From the NCBI RefSeq assembly GCF_029227915.1, contig NC_079884.1:4776001-4840000 (forward strand): a DNA stretch of 64,000 nucleotides, read 5' to 3'. Position numbers and translations under genes: made by a program. This stretch comes from Hydractinia symbiolongicarpus (Eukaryota; Cnidaria; Hydrozoa; Anthoathecata; Hydractiniidae). The notes below the pieces were generated by a model. The model worked only from the letters and a program-made list of their open reading frames with translations, was not told where the DNA came from and made no database searches. Shown here piece after piece: positions 23,888 through 36,699 of the stretch (the first letter of the stretch is position 1; each line of letters opens with the position of its first letter).

Positions 23888-25920
23888 TAAACTGCTTTTA
23901 TTCAGCGTCTCATCAAAAATGAAAACATTTTTAAAAACTACAAGTCTCATGGGCTTTAGTGGTGTAATAGTAATTTAAAAAATCGTTTGGGAAATGAGTT
24001 TACTCCCTTGGTACTTTCTTTGTATACTTTTGACTATACGGGCCGAGACCGGGATTTACGGGAAGTCGCTGGTTTTCGTTTGTCGGCGATTAAACTTCTT
24101 TTATTCAGCGTCTCATCAAAAATGAAAACATTTTTAAAAACTACAAGTCTCATGGGCTTTAATGGTGAAATAATAATTTAAAAAATCGTTCGGGAAATGA
24201 GTTTACACCTTGGATAATTTCTTTGTATACTTTTGACTATACGGGCCGAGTCCGGGATTTACGGGAAATCGCGGATTTTCGTTTGCCGGCGATTAAACTT
24301 CTTTTATTCAGCGTCCTATCAAATATGAAAATATTTTTGAAAACTACAAGTCTCATGCATTTAGTGGTAAAAAAATAATGTAAAAAATCGTTCGGGAAAT
24401 GACTTTACTCCCTGGGTACTTTCTTTGTATACTTTTGACTATACGGGCCGAGTCCGGGATTTAGGGAAATCGCAGGTTTTCGTTTGCCGGCGATTAAACT
24501 TCTTTTATTCAGCGTCTCATCAAAAATGAAAACATTTTTAAAAACTACAAGTCTCATGGGCTTTAGTGGTGAAATAGTAATTTAAAAAATCGTTTGGGAA
24601 ATGAGTTTACTCCCTGGGTACTTTCTTTGTATACTTTTGACTATACGAGCCGAGACCGGGATTTACGGGAAGTCGCGGGTTTTCGTTTGCCGGCGATTAA
24701 ACTTCTTTTATTCAGCGTCTCATCAAAAATGAAAATATTTTTAAAAACTACAAGTCTCATGGGCTTTAATGGTGAAATAATAATTTAAAAAATCGTTCGG
24801 GAAATGAGTTTACACCTTGGATACTTTCTTTGTATACTTTTGACTATACGGGCCGAGTCCGGGATTTACGGGAAATCGCGGATTTTCGTTTGCCGGCGAT
24901 TAAACTTCTTTTATTCAGCGTCCTATCAAATATGAAAATATTTTTGAAAACTACAAGTCTCATGCGTTTAGTGGTAAAAAAATAATGTAAAAAATCGTTC
25001 GGGAAATGAGTTTACTCCCTGGGTACTTTCTTTGTATACTTTTGACTATACGGGCCAAGCCCGGGATATACGGGAAATCGCGGGTTTTCGTTTGCCGGCG
25101 ATTAAACTTCTTTTATTCAGCGTCTCATCAAAAATGAAAACATTTTTAAAAACTACAAGTCTTATGCGTTTTAGTGGTGAAAAAATAATTTAAAAAATCG
25201 TTCTGAAAATGAGTTTACTCCCTGGGTACTTTCTTTGTATACTTTTGACTATACGGGCCGAGTCCGGGATTTAGGGAAATCGCAGGTTTTCGTTTGCCGG
25301 CGATTAAACTGCTTTTATTCAGCGTCTCATCAAAAATGAAAACATTTTTAAAAACTACAAGTCTCATGGGCTTTAGTGGTGAAATAGTAATTTCAAAAAT
25401 CGTTTGGGAAATGAGTTTACTCCCTGGGTACTTTATTTGTATACTTTTGACTATACGGGCCGAGTACGGGATTTACGGGAAATTGCGGGTTTTCGTTTGC
25501 CGGCGATTAAACTTCTTTTATTCAGCGTCTCATCAAAAATGAAAACATTTTTAAAAACTACAAGTCTCATGGGCTTTAGTGGTGAAATAGTAATTTAAAA
25601 AATCGTTTGAGAAATGAGTTTACTCCCTGGGTATTTTCTTTGTATACTTTTGACTATACGGGCCGAGACCGGGATTTACGGGAAGTCGCAGGTTTTCGTT
25701 TGCCGGCGATTAAACTTCTTTTATTCAGCGTCTCATCAAAAATGAAAACATTTTTAAAAACTACAAGTGTCATGGGCTTTAATGGTGAAATAATAATTTA
25801 AAAAATCGTTCGGGAAATCAGTTTACACCTTGGATACTTTCTTTGTATACTTTTAACTATACGGGCCGGGTCCGGTATTTACGGGAAATCGCAGGTTTTC
25901 GATTGCCGGCGATTAAACTT
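23888..25920 (+). repeat. Start of second monomer domain (GGGCTTTAGTGG / GAGACCGGG types)
   Basis: From here most monomers carry CATGGGCTTTAGTGG or CATGGGCTTTAATGG in place of CATGCGTTTTAGTGG, and GAGTACGGG...AAATTGCGGG or GAGACCGGG...AAGTCGC in the variable window. T-type copies (GTCCTATCAAATATG, GCGTTTAGTGGTAAA) are interspersed. Near 25,392 the terminal TAATTTAAA reads TAATTTCAAA. This removes a stop codon and creates a spurious longer frame. No gene is present. Confidence 0.82.
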
Positions 25921-28900
25921 CTTTTATTCAGCTTCTCATCAAAAATGAAAACATTTTTAAAAACTACAAGTCTCATGGGCTTTAGTGGTGAAATAGTAAT
26001 TTCAAAAATCGTTTGGGAAATGAGTTTACTCCCTGGGTACTTTCTTTGTATACTTTTGACTATACGGGCCGAGTACGGGATTTACGGGAAATTGCGGGTT
26101 TTCGTTTGCCGGCGATTAAAATTCTTTTATTCAGCGTCTCATCAAAAATGAAAACATTTTTAAAAACTACAAGTCTCATGGGCTTTAGTGGTGAAATAGT
26201 AATTTAAAAAATCGTTTGAGAAATGAGTTTACTCCCTGGGTACTTTCTTTGTATACTTTTGACTATACGGGCCGAGACCGGGATTTACGGGAAGTCGCGG
26301 GTTTTCGTTTGCCGGCGATTAAACTTCTTTTATTCAGCGTCTCATCAAAAATGAAAACATTTTTAAAAACTACAAGTCTCATGGGCTTTAATGGTGAAAT
26401 AATAATTTAAAAAATCGTTCGGGAAATCAGTTTACACCTTGGATACTTTCTTTGTATACTTTTAACTATACGGGCCGGGTCCGGGATTTACGGGAAATCG
26501 CAGGTTTCCGATTGCCGGCGATTAAACTTCTTTTATTCAGCGTCTCATCAAAAATGAAAACATTTTTGAAAACTAAAAGTCTCATGCGTTTTAGTGGTGA
26601 AAAAATATATTAAAAAATCGTTCTGAAAATGAGTTTACTCCCTGGGTACTTTCTTTGTATACTTTTGACTATACGGGCCGAGTCCGGGATTTAGGGAAAT
26701 CGCAGGTTTTCGTTTGCCGGCGATTAAACTGCTTTTATTCAGCGTCTCATCAAAAATGAAAACATTTTTAAAAACTACAAGTCTCATGGGCTTTAGTGGT
26801 GAAATAGTAATTTAAAAAATCGTTCGGGAAATGAGTTTACACCTTGGATACTTTCTTTGTATACTTTTGACTATACGGGCCGAGTCCGGGATTTACGGGA
26901 AATCGCGGATTTTCGTTTGCCGGCGATTAAACTTCTTTTATTCAGCGTCCTATCAAATATGAAAATATTTTTGAAAACTACAAGTCTCATGCGTTTAGTG
27001 GTAAAAAAATAATGTAAAAAATCGTTCGGGAAATGAGTTTACTCCCTGGGTACTTTCTTTGTATACTTTTGACTATACGGGCCGAGTCCGGGATTTAGGG
27101 AAATCGCAGGTTTTCGTTTGCCGGCGATTAAACTGCTTTTATTCAGCGTCTCGTCAAAAATGAAAACATTTTTAAAAACTACAAGTCTCATGGGCTTTAG
27201 TGGTGAAATAGTAATTTAAAAAATCGTTTGGGAAATGAGTTTACTCCCTGGGTACTTTCTTTGTATACTTTTGACTATACGGGCCGAGTACGGGATTTAC
27301 GGGAAATTGCGTGTTTTCGTTTGCCGGCGATTAAACTTCTTTTATTCAGCGTCTCATCAAAAATAAAAACATTTTTAAAAACTACAAGTCTCATGGGTTT
27401 TAGTGGTGAAATAGTAATTTAAAAAATCGTTTGGGAAATGAGTTTACTCCCTGGGTACTTTCTTTGTATACTTTTGACTATACGTGCCGAGACCGGGATT
27501 TACGGGAAGTCGCGGGTTTTCGTTTGCCGGCGATTAAACTTCTTTTATTCAGCGTCTCATCAAAAATGAAAATATTTTAAAAACTACAAGTCTCATGGGC
27601 TTTAATGGTGAAATAATAATTTAAAAAATCGTTCGGGAAATGAGTTTACACCTTGGATACTTTCTTTGTATACTTTTGACTATACGGGCCGAGTCCGGGA
27701 TTTACGGGAAATCGCGGATTTTCGTTTGCCGGCGATTAAACTTCTTTTATTCAGCGTCCTATCAAATATGAAAATATTTTTGAATCCTACAAGTCTCATG
27801 CGTTTAGTGGTAAAAAAATAATGTAAAAAATCGTTCGGGAAATGAGTTTACTCCCTGGGTACTTTCTTTGTATACTTTTGACTATACGGGCCAAGCCCGG
27901 GATATACGGGAAATCGCGGGTTTTCGTTTGCCGGCGATTAAACTTCTTTTATTCAGCGTCTCATCAAAAATGAAAACATTTTTAAAAACTACAAGTCTTA
28001 TGCGTTTTAGTGGTGAAAAAATAATTTAAAAAATCGTTCTGAAAATGAGTTTACTCCCTGGGTACTTTCTTTGTATACTTTTGACTATACGGGCCGAGTC
28101 CGGGATTTAGGGAAATCGCAGGTTTTCGTTTGCCGGCGATTAAACTGCTTTTATTCAGCGTCTCATCAAAAATGAAAACATTTTTAAAAACTACAAGTCT
28201 CGTGGGCTTTAGTGGCGAAATAGTAATTTCAAAAATCGTTTGGGAAATGAGTTTACTCCCTGGGTACTTTCTTTGTATACTTTTGACTATACGGGCCGAG
28301 TACGGGATTTACGGGAAATTGCGGGTTTTCATTTGCCGGCGATTAAACTTCTTTTATTCAGCGTCTCATCAAAAATGAAAACATTTTTAAAAACTACAAG
28401 TCTCATGGGCTTTAGTGGTGAAATAGTAATTTAAAAAATCGTTTGAGAAATGAGTTTACTCCCTGGGTACTTTCTTTGTATACTTTTGACTATACGGGCC
28501 AAGCCCGGGATATACGGGAAATCGCGGGTTTTCGTTTGCCGGCGATTAAACTTCTTTTATTCAGCGTCTCATCAAAAATGAAAACATTTTTAAAAACTAC
28601 AAGTCTCATGGGCTTTAGTGGTGAAATAGTAATTTAAAAAATCGTTTGAGAAATGAGTTTACTCCCTGGGTACTTTCTTTGTATACTTTTGACTATACGG
28701 GCCGAGTCCGGGATTTACGGGAAATCGCGGATTTTCGTTTGCCGGCGATTAAACTTCTTTTATTCAGCGTCCTATCAAATATGAAAATATTTTTGAATCC
28801 TACAAGTCTCATGCGTTTAGTGGTAAAAAAATAATGTAAAAAATCGTTCGGGAAATGAGTTTACTCCCTGGGTACTTTCTTTGTATACTTTTGACTATAC

Positions 28901-29093
28901 GGGCCAAGCCCGGGATATACGGGAAATCGCGGGTTTTCGTTTGCCGGCGATTAAACTTCTTTTATTCAGCGTCTCATCAAAAATGAAAACATTTTTAAAA
29001 ACTACAAGTCTTATGCGTTTTAGTGGTGAAAAAATAATTTAAAAAATCGTTCTGAAAATGAGTTTACTCCCTGGGTACTTTCTTTGTATACTT
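25921..29093 (+). repeat. 3173 bp tandem duplication, copy 1
   Basis: Rare markers recur exactly 3173 bases later: GCTTCTCATC (25931 and 29104), GGGAAATCAG (26421 and 29594), GTCTCGTCAAAAATG (near 27155 and 30328), CTCGTGGGC with AGTGGCG (near 28200 and 31373), and TGAATCCTAC (27781 and 30954; 28794 and 31967). One substitution was noticed, A at 26121 against C at 29294. The copies are therefore almost identical and the event is recent, or the assembly has duplicated the segment. Within it, a 1013 bp near-repeat is seen (27781 to 28794). Confidence 0.9.
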
Positions 29094-29182
29094 CTTTTAT
29101 TCAGCTTCTCATCAAAAATGAAAACATTTTTAAAAACTACAAGTCTCATGGGCTTTAGTGGTGAAATAGTAATTTCAAAAAT
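29048..29182 (+). repeat. Truncated satellite monomer (~135 bp) at a duplication joint
   Basis: The distance between successive CGTTTGGG/CGTTCTG anchors is 135 rather than 203 bases. The missing stretch is the variable window with its dyad plus GCCGGCGATT. The joint shares four bases, ACTT, between the left parent (GTATACTT) and the right parent (TAAACTT). This is the shortest monomer I saw in the window. Confidence 0.9.
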
Positions 29183-32100
29183 CGTTTGGGAAATGAGTTT
29201 ACTCCCTGGGTACTTTCTTTGTATACTTTTGACTATACGGGCCGAGTACGGGATTTACGGGAAATTGCGGGTTTTCGTTTGCCGGCGATTAAACTTCTTT
29301 TATTCAGCGTCTCATCAAAAATGAAAACATTTTTAAAAACTACAAGTCTCATGGGCTTTAGTGGTGAAATAGTAATTTAAAAAATCGTTTGAGAAATGAG
29401 TTTACTCCCTGGGTACTTTCTTTGTATACTTTTGACTATACGGGCCGAGACCGGGATTTACGGGAAGTCGCGGGTTTTCGTTTGCCGGCGATTAAACTTC
29501 TTTTATTCAGCGTCTCATCAAAAATGAAAACATTTTTAAAAACTACAAGTCTCATGGGCTTTAATGGTGAAATAATAATTTAAAAAATCGTTCGGGAAAT
29601 CAGTTTACACCTTGGATACTTTCTTTGTATACTTTTAACTATACGGGCCGGGTCCGGGATTTACGGGAAATCGCAGGTTTCCGATTGCCGGCGATTAAAC
29701 TTCTTTTATTCAGCGTCTCATCAAAAATGAAAACATTTTTGAAAACTAAAAGTCTCATGCGTTTTAGTGGTGAAAAAATATATTAAAAAATCGTTCTGAA
29801 AATGAGTTTACTCCCTGGGTACTTTCTTTGTATACTTTTGACTATACGGGCCGAGTCCGGGATTTAGGGAAATCGCAGGTTTTCGTTTGCCGGCGATTAA
29901 ACTGCTTTTATTCAGCGTCTCATCAAAAATGAAAACATTTTTAAAAACTACAAGTCTCATGGGCTTTAGTGGTGAAATAGTAATTTAAAAAATCGTTCGG
30001 GAAATGAGTTTACACCTTGGATACTTTCTTTGTATACTTTTGACTATACGGGCCGAGTCCGGGATTTACGGGAAATCGCGGATTTTCGTTTGCCGGCGAT
30101 TAAACTTCTTTTATTCAGCGTCCTATCAAATATGAAAATATTTTTGAAAACTACAAGTCTCATGCGTTTAGTGGTAAAAAAATAATGTAAAAAATCGTTC
30201 GGGAAATGAGTTTACTCCCTGGGTACTTTCTTTGTATACTTTTGACTATACGGGCCGAGTCCGGGATTTAGGGAAATCGCAGGTTTTCGTTTGCCGGCGA
30301 TTAAACTGCTTTTATTCAGCGTCTCGTCAAAAATGAAAACATTTTTAAAAACTACAAGTCTCATGGGCTTTAGTGGTGAAATAGTAATTTAAAAAATCGT
30401 TTGGGAAATGAGTTTACTCCCTGGGTACTTTCTTTGTATACTTTTGACTATACGGGCCGAGTACGGGATTTACGGGAAATTGCGTGTTTTCGTTTGCCGG
30501 CGATTAAACTTCTTTTATTCAGCGTCTCATCAAAAATAAAAACATTTTTAAAAACTACAAGTCTCATGGGTTTTAGTGGTGAAATAGTAATTTAAAAAAT
30601 CGTTTGGGAAATGAGTTTACTCCCTGGGTACTTTCTTTGTATACTTTTGACTATACGTGCCGAGACCGGGATTTACGGGAAGTCGCGGGTTTTCGTTTGC
30701 CGGCGATTAAACTTCTTTTATTCAGCGTCTCATCAAAAATGAAAATATTTTAAAAACTACAAGTCTCATGGGCTTTAATGGTGAAATAATAATTTAAAAA
30801 ATCGTTCGGGAAATGAGTTTACACCTTGGATACTTTCTTTGTATACTTTTGACTATACGGGCCGAGTCCGGGATTTACGGGAAATCGCGGATTTTCGTTT
30901 GCCGGCGATTAAACTTCTTTTATTCAGCGTCCTATCAAATATGAAAATATTTTTGAATCCTACAAGTCTCATGCGTTTAGTGGTAAAAAAATAATGTAAA
31001 AAATCGTTCGGGAAATGAGTTTACTCCCTGGGTACTTTCTTTGTATACTTTTGACTATACGGGCCAAGCCCGGGATATACGGGAAATCGCGGGTTTTCGT
31101 TTGCCGGCGATTAAACTTCTTTTATTCAGCGTCTCATCAAAAATGAAAACATTTTTAAAAACTACAAGTCTTATGCGTTTTAGTGGTGAAAAAATAATTT
31201 AAAAAATCGTTCTGAAAATGAGTTTACTCCCTGGGTACTTTCTTTGTATACTTTTGACTATACGGGCCGAGTCCGGGATTTAGGGAAATCGCAGGTTTTC
31301 GTTTGCCGGCGATTAAACTGCTTTTATTCAGCGTCTCATCAAAAATGAAAACATTTTTAAAAACTACAAGTCTCGTGGGCTTTAGTGGCGAAATAGTAAT
31401 TTCAAAAATCGTTTGGGAAATGAGTTTACTCCCTGGGTACTTTCTTTGTATACTTTTGACTATACGGGCCGAGTACGGGATTTACGGGAAATTGCGGGTT
31501 TTCATTTGCCGGCGATTAAACTTCTTTTATTCAGCGTCTCATCAAAAATGAAAACATTTTTAAAAACTACAAGTCTCATGGGCTTTAGTGGTGAAATAGT
31601 AATTTAAAAAATCGTTTGAGAAATGAGTTTACTCCCTGGGTACTTTCTTTGTATACTTTTGACTATACGGGCCAAGCCCGGGATATACGGGAAATCGCGG
31701 GTTTTCGTTTGCCGGCGATTAAACTTCTTTTATTCAGCGTCTCATCAAAAATGAAAACATTTTTAAAAACTACAAGTCTCATGGGCTTTAGTGGTGAAAT
31801 AGTAATTTAAAAAATCGTTTGAGAAATGAGTTTACTCCCTGGGTACTTTCTTTGTATACTTTTGACTATACGGGCCGAGTCCGGGATTTACGGGAAATCG
31901 CGGATTTTCGTTTGCCGGCGATTAAACTTCTTTTATTCAGCGTCCTATCAAATATGAAAATATTTTTGAATCCTACAAGTCTCATGCGTTTAGTGGTAAA
32001 AAAATAATGTAAAAAATCGTTCGGGAAATGAGTTTACTCCCTGGGTACTTTCTTTGTATACTTTTGACTATACGGGCCAAGCCCGGGATATACGGGAAAT

Positions 32101-32266
32101 CGCGGGTTTTCGTTTGCCGGCGATTAAACTTCTTTTATTCAGCGTCTCATCAAAAATGAAAACATTTTTAAAAACTACAAGTCTTATGCGTTTTAGTGGT
32201 GAAAAAATAATTTAAAAAATCGTTCTGAAAATGAGTTTACTCCCTGGGTACTTTCTTTGTATACTT
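29094..32266 (+). repeat. 3173 bp tandem duplication, copy 2
   Basis: Second copy of the preceding block. Its left edge is not in monomer register: GTATACTT passes straight into CTTTTATTCAGC at 29,090-29,094, so one monomer lacks about 68 bases between its GTATAC and its GATTAAACTT parts. The end of copy 2, near 32,263, keeps the intact GTATACTTTTGAC sequence. This identifies 29,093/29,094 as the novel joint and the flanking sites at about 25,920 and 32,266 as the parental ends. Confidence 0.9.
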
Positions 32267-34039
32267 TTGACTATACGGGCCGAGTCCGGGATTTAGGGAA
32301 ATCGCAGGTTTTCGTTTGCCGGCGATTAAACTGCTTTTATTCAGCGTCTCATCAAAAATGAAAACATTTTTAAAAACTACAAGTCTCATGGGCTTTAGTG
32401 GTGAAATAGTAATTTCAAAAATCGTTTGGGAAATGAGTTTACTCCCTGGGTACTTTCTTTGTATACTTTTGACTATACGGGCCGAGTACGGGATTTACGG
32501 GAAATTGCGGGTTTTCATTTGCCGGCGATTAAACTTCTTTTATTCAGCGTCTCATCAAAAATGAAAACATTTTTAAAAACTACAAGTCTCATGGGCTTTA
32601 GTGGTGAAATAGTAATTTAAAAAATCGTTTGAGAAATGAGTTTACTCCCTGGGTACTTTCTTTGTATACTTTTGACTATACGGGCCGAGACCGGGATTTA
32701 CGGGAAGTCGTGGGTTTTCGTTTGCCGGCGATTAAACTTCTTTTATTCAGCGTCTCATCAAAAATGAAAACATTTTTAAAAACTACAAGTCTCATGGGCT
32801 TTAATGGTGAAATAATAATTTAAAAAATCGTTCGGGAAATGAGTTTACACCTTGGATACTTTCTTTGTATACTTTTAACTATACGGGCCGAGTCCGGGAT
32901 TTACGGGAAATCGCAGGTTTTCGATTGCCGGCGATTAAACTTCTTTTATTCAGCGTCTCATCAAAAATGAAAACATTTTTGAAAACTAAAAGTCTCATGC
33001 GTTTTAGTGGTGAAAAAATAATTTAAAAAGTCGTTCGGGAAATGAGTTTACTCCCTGGGTACTTTCTTTGTATACTTTTGATTATACGGACCGAGTCCGG
33101 GGTTTACGGGAAATGGCGGGTTTTCGTTTGCCGGCGATTAAACTTCTTTTATTCAGCGTCTCATCAAAAATGAAAACATTTTTGAAAACTACAAGTCTCA
33201 TGCGTTTTAGTGGTGAAAAGATAATTTAAAAAATCGTTTTGGAAATGAGTTTACTCACAGGGTACTTTCTTTGTATACATTCGACTATACGGGCCAAGCC
33301 GGGATTTACGGGAAATCGCGGGTTTTCGTTTGCCGGCGATTAAACGTCTTTTATTCAGCGTCTCATCAAAAATGAAAACATTTTTAAAAACTACAGGCCT
33401 TATGCGTTTTAGTGGTGAAAAAATAATTTCAAAAATCATTCTGGAAATGAGTTTACTCACAGGGTACTTTCTTTGTATACATTCGACTATACGTGCCAAG
33501 CCCGGGATTTACGGGAAATCGCGGGTTTTCGTTTGCCGGCGATTAAACTGCTTTTATTCAGCGTCTCATCAAAAATGAAAACATTCTTGAAAACTACAAG
33601 TCTCATGCGTTTTAGTGGTGAAATAATAATTTAAAAAATCGTTTGGGAAATGAGTTTACTCCCTGGGTACTTTCTTTGTATACTTTTGACTATACGGCCA
33701 GAGTCCAGGATTTACGGGAAATCGCGGGTTTTCGTTTGCCGGCGATTAAACTGCTTTTATTCAGCGTCTCATCAAAAATGAAAACATTCTTGAAAACTAC
33801 AAGTCTCATGCGTTTTAGTGGTGAAATAATAATTTAAAAAATCGTTTGGGAAATGAGTTTACTCCCTGGGTACTTTCTTTGTATACTTTTGACTATACGG
33901 CCAGAGTCCAGGATTTAGGGGAAATCGCAGGTTTTCGTTTGCCAGCGATTAAACTTCTTTTATTCAGCGTCTCATCAAAAATGAAAACATTTTTAAAAAC
34001 TACAAGTCTCATGCGTTTTAGTGGTGAAAAAGTAATTTA
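32012..34039 (+). repeat. 2028 bp (10-mer) tandem duplication, copy 1
   Basis: Markers recur 2028 bases later: TTTTAACTATACGGGCCGAG (near 32,873 and 34,901), GATTATACGGACCG (33,079 and 35,107) and GATTAAACGTC (near 33,339 and 35,367). It overlaps the end of the 3173 bp copy 2. Near its right end this copy has two successive GGCCAGAGTCCAGG monomers, starting about 33,633 and 33,836, where copy 2 has one. A single monomer was gained here or lost there. Confidence 0.88.
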
Positions 34040-35935
34040 AAAAATCGTTCGGGAAATGAGTTTACTCCCTGGGTACTTTCTTTGTATACTTTTGACTATA
34101 CGGGCCAAGCCCGGGATATACGGGAAATCGCGGGTTTTCGTTTGCCGGCGATTAAACTTCTTTTATTCAGCGTCTCATCAAAAATGAAAACATTTTTAAA
34201 AACTACAAGTCTTATGCGTTTTAGTGGTGAAAAAATAATTTAAAAAATCGTTCTGAAAATGAGTTTACTCCCTGGGTACTTTCTTTGTATACTTTTGACT
34301 ATACGGGCCGAGTCCGGGATTTAGGGAAATCGCAGGTTTTCGTTTGCCGGCGATTAAACTGCTTTTATTCAGCGTCTCATCAAAAATGAAAACATTTTTA
34401 AAAACTACAAGTCTCATGGGCTTTAGTGGTGAAATAGTAATTTCAAAAATCGTTTGGGAAATGAGTTTACTCCCTGGGTACTTTCTTTGTATACTTTTGA
34501 CTATACGGGCCGAGTACGGGATTTACGGGAAATTGCGGGTTTTCATTTGCCGGCGATTAAACTTCTTTTATTCAGCGTCTCATCAAAAATGAAAACATTT
34601 TTAAAAACTACAAGTCTCATGGGCTTTAGTGGTGAAATAGTAATTTAAAAAATCGTTTGAGAAATGAGTTTACTCCCTGGGTACTTTCTTTGTATACTTT
34701 TGACTATACGGGCCGAGACCGGGATTTACGGGAAGTCGTGGGTTTTCGTTTGCCGGCGATTAAACTTCTTTTATTCAGCGTCTCATCAAAAATGAAAACA
34801 TTTTTAAAAACTACAAGTCTCATGGGCTTTAATGGTGAAATAATAATTTAAAAAATCGTTCGGGAAATGAGTTTACACCTTGGATACTTTCTTTGTATAC
34901 TTTTAACTATACGGGCCGAGTCCGGGATTTACGGGAAATCGCAGGTTTTCGATTGCCGGCGATTAAACTTCTTTTATTCAGCGTCTCATCAAAAATGAAA
35001 ACATTTTTGAAAACTAAAAGTCTCATGCGTTTTAGTGGTGAAAAAATAATTTAAAAAGTCGTTCGGGAAATGAGTTTACTCCCTGGGTACTTTCTTTGTA
35101 TACTTTTGATTATACGGACCGAGTCCGGGGTTTACGGGAAATGGCGGGTTTTCGTTTGCCGGCGATTAAACTTCTTTTATTCAGCGTCTCATCAAAAATG
35201 AAAACATTTTTGAAAACTACAAGTCTCATGCGTTTTAGTGGTGAAAAGATAATTTAAAAAATCGTTTTGGAAATGAGTTTACTCACAGGGTACTTTCTTT
35301 GTATACATTCGACTATACGGGCCAAGCCGGGATTTACGGGAAATCGCGGGTTTTCGTTTGCCGGCGATTAAACGTCTTTTATTCAGCGTCTCATCAAAAA
35401 TGAAAACATTTTTAAAAACTACAGGCCTTATGCGTTTTAGTGGTGAAAAAATAATTTCAAAAATCATTCTGGAAATGAGTTTACTCACAGGGTACTTTCT
35501 TTGTATACATTCGACTATACGTGCCAAGCCCGGGATTTACGGGAAATCGCGGGTTTTCGTTTGCCGGCGATTAAACTGCTTTTATTCAGCGTCTCATCAA
35601 AAATGAAAACATTCTTGAAAACTACAAGTCTCATGCGTTTTAGTGGTGAAATAATAATTTAAAAAATCTTTTGGGAAATGAGTTTACTCCCTGGGTACTT
35701 TCTTTGTATACTTTTGACTATACGGCCAGAGTCCAGGATTTAGGGGAAATCGCAGGTTTTCGTTTGCCGGCGATTAAACTTCTTTTATTCAGCGTCTCAT
35801 CAAAAATGAAAACATTTTTAAAAACTACAAGTCTCATGCGTTTTAGTGGTGAAAAAGTAATTTAAAAAATCGTTCGGGAAATGAGTTTACTCCCTGGGTA
35901 CTTTCTTTGTATACTTTTGACTATACGGGCGAAGC
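34040..35935 (+). repeat. 2028 bp tandem duplication, copy 2 (one monomer shorter)
   Basis: It matches copy 1 in order and in nearly all bases. One difference is AAATCTTTTGGG near 35,665 against AAATCGTTTGGG. After the first GGCCAGAGTCC monomer its counterpart is offset only 1825 bases, so it carries nine rather than ten monomers. The right edge is lost where the next monomer reads GGGCGAAGCCGGG (about 35,926). Confidence 0.87.
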
Positions 35936-36699
35936 CGGGATTTACGGGAAATCGCGGGTTTTCGTTTGCCGGCGATTAAAGTTCTTTTATTCAGCGTCTC
36001 ATCAAAAATAAAAGCATTTTTAAAAACTACAAGTCTTATGCGTTTTAGTGGTGAAAAAATAATTTAAAACATCGTTCTGAAAATGAGTTTACTCACAGGG
36101 TATTTTTTTTGTATACATTCGACTATACGGGCCAAGCCCGGGATTTACGGGAAATCGCGGGTTTTCGTTTTCCGGCGATTAAACCTCTTTCATTAAGCGT
36201 CTCATCAAAAATGAAAACATTTTTAAAAACTACAAGTCTCATGCGTTTTAGTGGTGAAAAAAAAATTTAAAAAATCGTTTGGGAAATGAGTTTACTCCCT
36301 GGGTACTTTCTTTGTATACATTCGACTATACGGGCCAAGCCCCGGATTTACGGGAAAACGCGGGATTTCGTTTGCCGGCGATTAAACTTCTTTCATTAAG
36401 CGTCTCATCAAAAATGAAAACATTTTTGAAAACTACAAGTCTCATGCGTTTTAGTGGTGAAAAAAAAATTAAAAAAATCGTTCGGGAAATGAGTTTACTC
36501 CCTGGGTACTTTCTTTGTATAATTTTGACTATACGGGCCGAGTCCGGGATTTACGGGAAATCGCGGATTTTCGTTTGCCGGCGATTAAACTTCTTTTATT
36601 CAGCGTCTCATCAAAAATGAAAACATTTTTAAAAACTACAAGTCTTATGCGTTTTAGTGGTGAAAAAATAATTTAAAAAATCGTTAGGGAAATGAGTTT
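35936..36699 (+). repeat. Mixed monomers with V-type copies
   Basis: About four monomers: an S-like copy with AAAATAAAAGC, a CATTCGAC-type copy with TTTTCCGGCG and CCTCTTTCATTAAGCG, a V-type copy (GCCCCGG, AAAACGCGGG), and a GAGTCCGGG copy. V-type sequence thus appears about 12 kb away from its nearest other cluster near 23 kb. Near 36,468 the string AAAAAAAATTAAAAAAATCG lacks the usual stop, giving a false 113-codon frame. Confidence 0.8.
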
